This document shows positions 1-7,025 of a stretch of DNA of 14,075 nt, piece by piece. The first letter of the stretch is position 1, and every line of letters begins with the position of its first letter. The notes beneath the pieces were generated by a model. That model was not told where the DNA came from, made no database searches, and saw only the letters and a list, made by a program, of their open reading frames with translations. Made by a program: the position numbers and the translations under genes. The DNA comes from an uncultured Comamonadaceae bacterium (GTDB lineage Bacteria > Pseudomonadota > Gammaproteobacteria > Burkholderiales > Burkholderiaceae_C), in the NCBI GenBank assembly GCA_937893415.1, contig CALBWZ010000398.1, forward strand, positions 1 through 14,075, given 5' to 3'.

Positions 1-161
1 ACGGGCAGCAGCGCTTGTGGGTTGATGGCCCGAAAGGCTGGGTTCAAGTGCGCATCAGCGCGCAGATCAACCGCCACATAGTCATACGCCAAACCTTTCA
101 GGTTCAAGGCAATGCGCACACGGTGGGAGGTGGCACTTCTAAAAAAACTGTGTAACTGCAT
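1..161 (-). CDS. maiA: Maleylacetoacetate isomerase, N-terminal part (runs off the left edge)
   Basis: Only the first 53 codons are present and the gene continues beyond base 1. The product would be the zeta-class glutathione S-transferase that isomerises maleylacetoacetate to fumarylacetoacetate in tyrosine/homogentisate breakdown, using glutathione, in the cytoplasm. The visible part is the start of the thioredoxin-like GST domain. It holds the zeta-class signature region RSATSHRVRIAL (residues 8-19), where Ser/Thr residues replace the SSCS of other members, and ends in the INPQALLP segment expected before the glutathione-binding cis-proline. The start is well supported: ATG at 159-161 with an AGAAGG ribosome site 6 bases upstream. 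It is divergent from mutS. Some zeta-class relatives act on chlorinated or other substrates, so the exact substrate is inferred from family. Confidence 0.88.
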   Translation of the reverse strand, partial: MQLHSFFRSATSHRVRIALNLKGLAYDYVAVDLRADAHLNPAFRAINPQALLP

Positions 162-271
162 ACTCAACCTTCTGTATTGCTGGACAAACAAAGCCACCGC
201 CCTCTGCGTCCGGTAGACTGGCTGGTTGTCATTAATGCCTAAAAAAACCTCATCCTCCACACCAGCCTGTA
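162..271. promoter_or_regulatory. Divergent intergenic region between maiA and mutS
   Basis: This 110-base gap must hold the promoters of both maiA and mutS. A TTGTCA at 226-231 (plus strand) resembles a -35 box, but no good -10 follows at 16-18 bases. A T/A-rich patch lies at 241-247. I cannot place either promoter with confidence, and I see no clear operator repeat. Confidence 0.4.
168..173 (-). promoter_or_regulatory. Ribosome binding site of maiA
   Basis: On the minus strand this reads AGAAGG, separated by 6 bases (TTGAGT) from the maiA ATG. It is one of the few clear Shine-Dalgarno sites in the window and fixes the maiA start. Confidence 0.8.
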
Positions 272-2920
272 ATGACCGACAAGGATAGCGCACCGCCGCA
301 CACGCCCATGATGACCCAGTATTTGGGCATTAAAGCGCAATACCCCGACACGCTTGTGTTTTACCGCATGGGCGACTTTTACGAGATGTTTTACGCCGAC
401 GCCGAACGGGCCTCGGGCTTGCTGGACATCACGCTGACCACGCGCGGTCAATCGGCAGGACGGCCTATTCCTATGGCTGGTGTGCCCTTTCACGCGGCAG
501 ATGGCTACTTGGCCAAGCTCATTCGCTTGGGGGAATCTGTGGCTATTTGTGAACAAATAGGTGAAGTCACCGGCAAAGGGCCTGTAGAGCGCGCTGTGGT
601 GCGCATGGTCACACCAGGCACGCTGACTGAGTCAGAGCTCATCAGTGACAAGGCCGAAGCCAAAGTCATGACCGTGCACCAAGGCCCTCGCAACATGCTG
701 GGACTGGCGTGGTTGGCCATGTCCCAAGGCGTGGTGCACATAGCCCAATGCAAGCCTGATGAATTGGCGCAATGGGTTGCGCGCGTTGCGCCACAAGAGT
801 TGCTGCACAGCGCAGACAACACCGAAGCCTTTGAAGCCATTCTTAAAGAGCTGGTTAGCAACGCCAGCGCTGCAGGCCAGCGCATGGCGCTCACAATGCG
901 CCCAGCTTGGCAGTTTGACCCCGGCTTGGGGCAGCGCAAACTGCTAGAGCAACTGCAGACCCAAAGCCTGCAAGCCTTTGATGCACAAGGTTTAGACAAC
1001 GCGCACGCGGCAGCTGGTGCGCTGTTGGAGTACGCACGTCAAACGCAGGGGCGTGACCTCATCCACGTGCGCGAGTTGCAAGTTGCAAGAGACGACGCGC
1101 TCATCAACTTGCCTGCCACCACCCGGCGCAACCTTGAGCTCACACACACCTTGCGCGGCGAAACATCACCCACACTGTTGTCGCTGCTAGACACCTGCTC
1201 CACTGGCATGGGCAGCCGGATGCTGCGCGAGTGGTTGCTAGCGCCAGAGCGCACGCGCGAGACGGCGCAGGCCAGGCTGCAAGCCATAGGCGTGGTGACT
1301 GGCGCTGGACCAGTGCACCACCAGCGCTTACAAACGCTGCTCAAGGGCTGCGGCGATGCCCAACGCATCACCGCCCGCATTGCGTTGGCGCAGGCCAAAC
1401 CGCGCGAGCTGGTGGCACTGTGTGCCACTTTGAAACGCGCTGAACAGTTGGCACAGGCACTGCAAACACACACACCTGACGCGCTAGGCGACTTACTGGC
1501 CAAGTGGGCACAAGACCTCAACCCACCCCCAGAAGTGGTTCAACTATTGAGCGCTAGTTTGCTGGCTGAACCATCCGCACTCATTCGCGAAGGCGGCGTC
1601 ATAGCCGATGGCTTTGACGCCGACTTAGATGAACTAAGGGGCATTGCCACACAGTCAGACGATTTTTTATTGACGCTAGAAGCCCAAGAGCGTGAGCGCA
1701 CAGGCATCAGCAACCTTAAAGTGCAATACAACCGCGTGCATGGCTTTTTCATTGAAGTCAGCCAAGGGCAACTGGCACGCGTACCAGACAACTACCGACG
1801 CCGACAAACGCTTAAGAACGCCGAGCGCTTCACCACCCCAGAACTTAAGGCGTTTGAAGACAAAGCCCTGAGCGCCCAAGAGCGTTCTCTGGCCAGAGAA
1901 AAATGGCTTTATGACCAACTGCTAGAGCAGTTGCTGCAGTGGCTCACACCACTGGGCACCTTGTCACGCGCCTTGTCCGGCTTAGACGTTATATGCGCAT
2001 TGGCAGAGCGTGCCCACAGCTTGAATTGGTGCGCCCCAACGTTTAGCAATGAGCCTGGCATACACATACAAGGCGGACGTCACCCGGTGGTTGAGGCCAG
2101 GCTGCAAGAAACCAACGCTGGCAGTGTGAACTTCATCCCCAATGACACCACGCTCAACGCAACAGCTAGGTTGCACATCATTACCGGCCCCAACATGGGC
2201 GGCAAATCCACCTACATGCGCCAAGTGGCCGTCATTGCACTGCTGGCCAGCATGGGCAGTTATGTGCCAGCCAACGCTTGCCGGCTTGGCCCGCTGGACG
2301 CCATACATACGCGCATTGGCGCGGCTGATGACTTGGCCAATGCACAGTCCACTTTCATGCTTGAAATGACTGAAGCTGCACAAATTCTGCACGCCGCCAC
2401 GGACAGATCGTTGGTGTTGATGGACGAAATTGGACGCGGTACATCCACTGACGATGGCTTGGCCTTGGCCGCTGGCATTGCGACGTATTTGCACAACAAG
2501 TGCAAGGCCTTAAGCTTGTTCGCCACGCACTACTTTGAGTTGACCCAACTGCCCACCACCCACCACCAAGCCATCAATATGCATGTCAGTGCGGTCGAGT
2601 CGGGTAAGAATGGCATTGCGTTTTTACACCACATTGAGCCTGGCCCGGCCAGTCGCAGCTTTGGTGTACAAGTTGCTAAACTTGCTGGTATCCCAAGCGC
2701 TGTCGTGCTGCAGGCCAAGAACAGTTTGGCCAGCCTTGAGCACAGCAGCCACAGCAACCAGCCTCAAGTGGATTTGTTTGCAGAAGCCCCGCCCGAATTA
2801 CACAACGAGCCCACGGCATTAGAGAGCGCAGTTGCACAACTCAATCCAGACACCATGTCGGCGCGCGAGGCATTGGATTGGGTCTACCACATCAAATCTT
2901 TGAGCCAGCGCAGCGTTTAA
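272..2920 (+). CDS. mutS: DNA mismatch repair protein MutS
   Basis: This 882-residue protein is the mismatch-recognition ATPase of methyl-directed or MutL-dependent repair. It binds mispairs and recruits MutL. The mismatch-binding motif is Phe36-Tyr37-Glu38, with the same numbering as in E. coli MutS, and the preceding HTPMM at residues 10-14 also matches; together these support the ATG at 272, although no clear Shine-Dalgarno precedes it. The ATPase domain has Walker [10 protein letters not shown] at 639-647 (Lys645) and Walker [11 protein letters not shown] with Asp718-Glu719, followed by the signature and the conserved FATHY. The C-terminus ends in a normal helical segment ([13 protein letters not shown]). 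Length fits a full MutS1 of about 850-880 residues. It is divergent from maiA, and the next gene starts 24 bases after its stop, so read-through is plausible. Confidence 0.98.
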   Translation: MTDKDSAPPHTPMMTQYLGIKAQYPDTLVFYRMGDFYEMFYADAERASGLLDITLTTRGQSAGRPIPMAGVPFHAADGYLAKLIRLGESVAICEQIGEVTGKGPVERAVVRMVTPGTLTESELISDKAEAKVMTVHQGPRNMLGLAWLAMSQGVVHIAQCKPDELAQWVARVAPQELLHSADNTEAFEAILKELVSNASAAGQRMALTMRPAWQFDPGLGQRKLLEQLQTQSLQAFDAQGLDNAHAAAGALLEYARQTQGRDLIHVRELQVARDDALINLPATTRRNLELTHTLRGETSPTLLSLLDTCSTGMGSRMLREWLLAPERTRETAQARLQAIGVVTGAGPVHHQRLQTLLKGCGDAQRITARIALAQAKPRELVALCATLKRAEQLAQALQTHTPDALGDLLAKWAQDLNPPPEVVQLLSASLLAEPSALIREGGVIADGFDADLDELRGIATQSDDFLLTLEAQERERTGISNLKVQYNRVHGFFIEVSQGQLARVPDNYRRRQTLKNAERFTTPELKAFEDKALSAQERSLAREKWLYDQLLEQLLQWLTPLGTLSRALSGLDVICALAERAHSLNWCAPTFSNEPGIHIQGGRHPVVEARLQETNAGSVNFIPNDTTLNATARLHIITGPNMGGKSTYMRQVAVIALLASMGSYVPANACRLGPLDAIHTRIGAADDLANAQSTFMLEMTEAAQILHAATDRSLVLMDEIGRGTSTDDGLALAAGIATYLHNKCKALSLFATHYFELTQLPTTHHQAINMHVSAVESGKNGIAFLHHIEPGPASRSFGVQVAKLAGIPSAVVLQAKNSLASLEHSSHSNQPQVDLFAEAPPELHNEPTALESAVAQLNPDTMSAREALDWVYHIKSLSQRSV

Positions 2921-2944
2921 TTTTTCACCTTTTTCTGTTCCAAC

Positions 2945-3775
2945 ATGACCTATTGTGTAGCCGTCAAACTCGATGCGGGTTTGGTTTTCTTGTCTGACTC
3001 ACGTACCAACGCCGGTCTTGATCAAATCTCAACTTTTCGCAAGACCATGGTGTATGAGCGCAGCGGCGACAGGTTCATCACCCTGCTGTCTGCCGGCAAC
3101 CTCAGCATGTCGCAATCGGTGAGAGAAATTTTACAAACGCACTGTATAGCTGGCACCCCAGACCAGCAGCCAATCAATATGTGGAATGCCACATCTATGT
3201 TTGAGGTGGCCCGCGTGTTGGGCGACGCCATCCGCTATGTGTATGAGCGTGACAGTGATGCACTGAAAGCTGCAGGCGTGGACTGTAATGTCACCATGAT
3301 TTTAGGCGGGCAGGTAAAGGGCGAAGCCATGCGCTTGTTTCAGATGTACTCACCAGGCAACTTCATAGAGGCCACAACAGACACCCCTTTTTTCCAAATT
3401 GGTGAATCCAAATACGGCAAACCTGTGCTAGACCGCGTGATCACGCCAGCAACGTCTCTGGCAGATGCGGCCAAGTGCGTGCTGGTGTCCATGGACTCGA
3501 CGCTCAAATCCAACCTGTCAGTCGGTTTGCCGCTGGACATGGTGATTTACCAAGCTGGTGACTTGCACAGCCACACCGTGCTGTGTATCGATGAAAAAAA
3601 CCCCTACTTCCAGATGCTGCGCAACTGCTGGGGAGACAGCTTGCGCGCTGCGTTTAACAACCTGGAACAACCCGACTGGAGCCGCCAGCCCAGCGAGGAC
3701 AACCCGCTGCGCAGCACCAGCAACGCCGCCATGGCATTAAGAAAAATCTGCTCACCTACAGATAAATTGATTTGA
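2945..3775 (+). CDS. Anbu-type proteasome-like peptidase (20S proteasome beta fold)
   Basis: The 276-residue product starts MTYCVAVKLDAGLVFLSDSR, the hallmark start of the Anbu family, an Ntn-hydrolase related to HslV and proteasome beta subunits. After Met removal Thr2 would be the N-terminal nucleophile. Asp18 and Lys33 sit where the catalytic Asp17 and Lys33 lie in proteasome numbering. The TNAGLDQISTFRK stretch (21-33) and LLSAGNLS (47-54) are also typical. Anbu members are usually about 240-250 residues; here roughly 30 polar residues follow the usual end near QPDW, finishing in CSPTDKLI. Known Anbu genes commonly neighbour a transglutaminase-like protease, an alpha-E protein and an ATP-grasp protein; none is in this window. 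Instead it lies between mutS and an alpha/beta hydrolase, 4 bases upstream of the latter. Substrate and partner ATPase are unknown. No clear ribosome site precedes the ATG; the upstream 24 bases are pyrimidine-rich. Confidence 0.9.
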   Translation: MTYCVAVKLDAGLVFLSDSRTNAGLDQISTFRKTMVYERSGDRFITLLSAGNLSMSQSVREILQTHCIAGTPDQQPINMWNATSMFEVARVLGDAIRYVYERDSDALKAAGVDCNVTMILGGQVKGEAMRLFQMYSPGNFIEATTDTPFFQIGESKYGKPVLDRVITPATSLADAAKCVLVSMDSTLKSNLSVGLPLDMVIYQAGDLHSHTVLCIDEKNPYFQMLRNCWGDSLRAAFNNLEQPDWSRQPSEDNPLRSTSNAAMALRKICSPTDKLI

Positions 3776-3779
3776 CACA

Positions 3780-4655
3780 ATGAGCAACACACCTGCAACG
3801 CCGCTGATTATTTTTTCGCACGGCAACAGTTTCCCTGGCGGCACTTACAGCCAACTGTTTAAAGGCTTGAATGCACGCGGTTACACCGTTAAGGCCATAG
3901 ACAGATTTGGCCATGAACCGCACTACAAGGTCACCAGCAACTGGCCACACTTGGTCAAGCAGCTGCACGATTTTGCAAGCGCTGAAATGCACAGCGCCGG
4001 CCAAGATGCGTGGCTGGTAGGTCATTCTTTGGGCGGTATTGTGAGCCTGCTGTGCGCGGCCAAACACCCGATGTTGGGCGGTCACCGGGTCAGGGGCTTG
4101 CTCTTGCTGGACTCACCTCTCCTGACCGGTTGGAAAGCCAAAGCATTGGCCGCATCCAAAATCACGCAACTGATTGGTGCTGTTTCTCCCGGGCGAATCA
4201 GCAGCAAGCGCCGCAATACTTGGCCTAGCCGAGAGGACGCGTTTCAGCATCTCAGTAAAAAACGTGTCTTTGCCAGCTGGGAGCCCAGCGCACTGGCCGA
4301 CTACATGACACACGGCTTTGAGGATGTACTTGACGCGCACGGGCGCGCACAGTGTGTACTGCGCTTTGACCGCGACATAGAAACCCAGATTTACAACACA
4401 CTGCCGCACAACGTAGACGCCATGCTGCGTCGCCACCCTTTGCAATGCCCCATGTCTTTCATAGCGGGCACCCGCTCGGCGGAAATGCGCCAGGTTGGTG
4501 AGGGCCTGTCGCGCAAACTGGTGGCGTCTACCGCGCCGGGGCGGTGGCAACATCTTGAGGGCACACACTTGTTTCCAATGGAGTCACCTGCCAAGACTGC
4601 CGCCGCTGCAGTGGTGGCTTTTCAAGCCATGTGCCACGAGCAACCACGCTGGTAA
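3780..4655 (+). CDS. Alpha/beta hydrolase of unknown substrate
   Basis: This 291-residue protein has an alpha/beta hydrolase fold. The oxyanion-side motif HGNSFPGG lies at 14-21, the nucleophile elbow GHSLGG has Ser83, and the candidate catalytic histidine is His263 in GTHLFPMESP. The usual Asp after strand 7 is not obvious: the segment FIAGTRSAEM offers Glu235 at about that place, so the acid may be a glutamate or lie elsewhere. No signal peptide is visible, so it is probably cytoplasmic. It starts 4 bases after the stop of the Anbu-type protease gene and has no good ribosome site, which suggests co-transcription and possibly translational coupling. The family covers esterases, lipases, haloperoxidases and others, and the sequence does not let me choose among them. 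It converges on the MFS transporter gene. Confidence 0.85.
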   Translation: MSNTPATPLIIFSHGNSFPGGTYSQLFKGLNARGYTVKAIDRFGHEPHYKVTSNWPHLVKQLHDFASAEMHSAGQDAWLVGHSLGGIVSLLCAAKHPMLGGHRVRGLLLLDSPLLTGWKAKALAASKITQLIGAVSPGRISSKRRNTWPSREDAFQHLSKKRVFASWEPSALADYMTHGFEDVLDAHGRAQCVLRFDRDIETQIYNTLPHNVDAMLRRHPLQCPMSFIAGTRSAEMRQVGEGLSRKLVASTAPGRWQHLEGTHLFPMESPAKTAAAAVVAFQAMCHEQPRW

Positions 4656-4668
4656 CAACTGGTTGCTC
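4638..4668. repeat. 9-bp perfect inverted repeat over the hydrolase stop codon
   Basis: GAGCAACCA (4638-4646) and TGGTTGCTC (4660-4668) form a perfect 9-bp stem with a 13-base loop that contains the TAA stop of the hydrolase gene. No run of T follows on either strand, so it is not a standard intrinsic terminator, but it sits where the hydrolase transcript should end. A second, shorter stem (AGACC/GGTCT, 4681-4694) follows it. It may stabilise or help end transcripts between the convergent genes; this is inference. Confidence 0.45.
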
Positions 4669-4776
4669 AAAGGATTAATTAGACCGTGGGGTCTGCTCCG
4701 CCAATGGAGTCTAAGAAGGCTGCTCTGCAACGTCGCCAATAGCGTCAGCGTCTCCAGTGTCGGCCATGTCGTGCTC

Positions 4777-6009
4777 TCAGGGATCTGGCGTACGCGGGTC
4801 AAGTTGTTGCAAAGCGCTTTCCATGCCGCTACCAACCACCACGTAGCCCACTTTGTCTTCAGGTGCAACTGGCGGCACAGCTCGAATCCGCAACAACACG
4901 TGGACGGCCAATACGGCGCACACAGCGGAGAAGTACAACATCAGGCTACCTGGCCCGCCTGCGTCCATTAACAGACCCGCCAGCGTGGGGCCAATGGCTG
5001 CACCAATACCGTGGACCAGCAACAAACCACCAGTCACTTCCAGGGTACGCGACACATCAACCATATCGTTGGCATGGGCCACGCTCAGGCCGTACACCGT
5101 AAACAACACCCCACCTAAAGCGACGCCAATCGGCACCAAAGCCCACGTCCAGCTCAGCGAAGAGCTGTAGGCCAACAGGGACAGCACCGCCGCAATCAAC
5201 AGTGCAGACAACAACACCAAACGCCTGTCTATGCGATCAGACAAGTGACCAACAGGCCACTGGAAAATGGCCCCGCCCAAAATAGTTGCGGCCATAAAAG
5301 AAGCGACACCTGCGCTGTCCAAACCCACGCGTTGTGCAAACAAAGCACCCAAACCGAAAAAAGCACTGTGAATGAGACCCGAGGCAAACGCACCGCTTAC
5401 ACCCAGCGGGGTGGTGTGCCACAAACTGCTGATGCTCAGCCGCGGCGGCTCCACTGGGTCCGGTTGCGTCACGGGGGCCAACGTAATAGGGAGCAAGGCG
5501 AATGACAGCAACACAGACACCATGGCAAACGGCAAAAACCCAACCGAGTCACCCACCAAAATGAGCCACTGCCCCACGGCCAAGGCCATGAAGGAAACCA
5601 ACAGGTACATAGAAAACACGCGACCACGTTGGTCTTTGGGCGCCAAGGTGTTGAGCCAGCTTTCGATCACGATGTACAAACCCACCAAGCAAATACCCGT
5701 CACCAGTCGCAAGCCACCCCAAAACCACGGGTTGATCCATACAGCGTGAAGAATTGGCATGGTCGAGGCAATGCTGGCCATGGCTGCGAAGGCACGGATA
5801 TGCCCCACTCGGGTAATTAGAGCCGGACAGAAAAACACGCCTGCCACATACCCGGCGAAGTAAGCGGACGTGATAAGGCCTGTCACCACAGTCGAAAAAT
5901 CCGCCATGCCCGAGCGCAAACCTACTACCGAGAACAGCAAGCTGATCCCCACGATGAGCATCGCAACACCACTCAAGATGGCGACTAAATGACCTCTTAA
6001 ATCACGCAT
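4777..6009 (-). CDS. MFS transporter, YcaD-like
   Basis: A 410-residue, strongly hydrophobic protein with about 12 predicted membrane segments, typical of the major facilitator superfamily and placed in the inner membrane. The first half has a degenerate motif A after segment 2 (ITRVGHIRAF). The second half has a clear copy, GHLSDRIDRR, at residues 254-263. General resemblance, including the N-terminal segment with LRSGMADFSTVVTGLITSAY, is to the YcaD-like group of uncharacterised transporters; the substrate cannot be told. The ATG at 6007-6009 lies 6 bases after the uppP stop with no Shine-Dalgarno, so it is probably translated by coupling in a uppP-MFS operon. A hydrophilic tail of about 30 residues ends at the TGA at 4777-4779. 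It converges on the alpha/beta hydrolase. Confidence 0.9.
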   Translation of the reverse strand: MRDLRGHLVAILSGVAMLIVGISLLFSVVGLRSGMADFSTVVTGLITSAYFAGYVAGVFFCPALITRVGHIRAFAAMASIASTMPILHAVWINPWFWGGLRLVTGICLVGLYIVIESWLNTLAPKDQRGRVFSMYLLVSFMALAVGQWLILVGDSVGFLPFAMVSVLLSFALLPITLAPVTQPDPVEPPRLSISSLWHTTPLGVSGAFASGLIHSAFFGLGALFAQRVGLDSAGVASFMAATILGGAIFQWPVGHLSDRIDRRLVLLSALLIAAVLSLLAYSSSLSWTWALVPIGVALGGVLFTVYGLSVAHANDMVDVSRTLEVTGGLLLVHGIGAAIGPTLAGLLMDAGGPGSLMLYFSAVCAVLAVHVLLRIRAVPPVAPEDKVGYVVVGSGMESALQQLDPRTPDP

Positions 6010-6015
6010 GGTGTG

Positions 6016-6840
6016 CTACGCAGCCCATTCAACCCAACCTGTAGCGGACGTGAGCAAAATGACACACCCAAACGCCACACGGTACCAAGCGAAAGGCATA
6101 AAACTGTGGGTAGAAATATAACGAAGCAGCCAGTGAATACACCACCAGGCACTGAAAAACGCCACCACAGTGCCCACTGCAAACATGGGCACGTCGCCCC
6201 ACGCCAGCAAAGCCCGTTCTTTGTACAAGCTGTAAACACCAGCACCAATGAGCGTGGGAATGGCCAAGTAAAAAGAGAAGTCCGTGGCAGCTCGCCGGCT
6301 AAGGCCAATCAGCATGCCGCCAATAATGGTGGCACCGCTGCGGCTGGTGCCAGGCACCATGGCCAAGCATTGAATCAAACCGACCTTGAGGGCGTCCATG
6401 GCACTCATCTCATCAACGCTGTCCACACGCACGGTGGTCGCTTGGCGTTTTTCAGCCCACCAGATAATCACGCCGCCCACGATCAACGCCACGGCCACCA
6501 CGTTGGCATTGAATAAGTTCTCTTTGATGGCCTTGCCAAAAGCCAAGCCCAGCACCACTGCGGGGAAGAAAGCAATCAGCACATTGCGGGTGAAGCTTTG
6601 CGCCTTGGCCTGTGTTGGCAGTTCGCATACCGTAGACCAGATGCGCTGCCAGTACACCAAAATGACAGCACATATAGCGCCTGTTTGAATGGCAATATCA
6701 AATACCTTGGCTTTTTCGTCATGAAAACCAATCAACGAACCCGTCACGATTAAATGACCTGTAGACGATATGGGCAAAAATTCTGTAATGCCCTCGACCA
6801 AGCCCATAACGACGGCTTTGGTCAGCAGTAAATAGTCCAC
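6016..6840 (-). CDS. uppP: Undecaprenyl-diphosphatase (BacA family)
   Basis: UppP dephosphorylates undecaprenyl pyrophosphate in the inner membrane, recycling the lipid carrier for peptidoglycan and other surface polymers; extra copies give bacitracin resistance. With the GTG start at 6838-6840 the protein has 274 residues, the usual family length. The first active-site motif [14 protein letters not shown] covers residues 16-29, with Glu16, Glu20 and His29 corresponding to the catalytic Glu17, Glu21 and His30 of E. coli. The second motif PGTSRSG is at 163-169 with Arg167. About seven to eight hydrophobic segments are visible. The GTG fits the family start ([16 protein letters not shown]) and follows GGAAAG by 9 bases; a TTG eight codons earlier is possible but less likely. 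It is the first gene of a pair with the MFS transporter and is divergent from glnS. Confidence 0.95.
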   Translation of the reverse strand: MDYLLLTKAVVMGLVEGITEFLPISSTGHLIVTGSLIGFHDEKAKVFDIAIQTGAICAVILVYWQRIWSTVCELPTQAKAQSFTRNVLIAFFPAVVLGLAFGKAIKENLFNANVVAVALIVGGVIIWWAEKRQATTVRVDSVDEMSAMDALKVGLIQCLAMVPGTSRSGATIIGGMLIGLSRRAATDFSFYLAIPTLIGAGVYSLYKERALLAWGDVPMFAVGTVVAFFSAWWCIHWLLRYISTHSFMPFAWYRVAFGCVILLTSATGWVEWAA

Positions 6841-7025
6841 GGTTGATGACTTTCCGCCCCACAATAGGGCTTAAACAGATGCAATGGCGCTCATTCTAAT
6901 GGTGATAACCAGTCAACCACACCAAAGGAAGTGGACTATGCGCAATAAGTGGCCATACAGACCGCATAAAATCAATGGCTTAACTTATCTTTTCACGCAA
7001 CTACCTGACCTAACAGTCCCCAATT
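6841..7025. promoter_or_regulatory. Divergent region between uppP and glnS
   Basis: This gap of about 185 bases must serve both uppP (minus) and glnS (plus). On the minus strand a TTAGAA and a GTTTAA spaced by 17 bases form a weak candidate promoter for uppP. On the plus strand an A/T-rich patch (roughly 6963-6992) precedes glnS without convincing boxes. It also holds a Shine-Dalgarno-like AAGGAAG (6925-6931) with an ATG at 6938 that is not the glnS start. Promoter placement is only tentative. Confidence 0.35.

Noticed and set aside
165..233. A 22-codon ORF on the minus strand (ATG at 233) ending just before the maiA start
   Set aside because: It has no ribosome site, is too short to assess, and lies in the shared promoter region; no support as a leader peptide.
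1982..2494. A 170-codon minus-strand open frame inside mutS
   Set aside because: It lies wholly antisense to the conserved ATPase domain of mutS and shows no family feature of its own.
2918..2944. T-rich stretch after the mutS stop as a possible terminator
   Set aside because: No stem precedes the T-rich stretch, so an intrinsic terminator is not supported.
4495..4971. A 158-codon plus-strand frame over the hydrolase 3' end and MFS tail
   Set aside because: It overlaps two convincing genes and its Trp/His/Cys-rich translation resembles no protein; it is chance.
6841..6864. A TTG start for uppP eight codons upstream
   Set aside because: The family begins close to the DYLLLTKA segment, and the GTG at 6838-6840 has a better placed purine-rich site.
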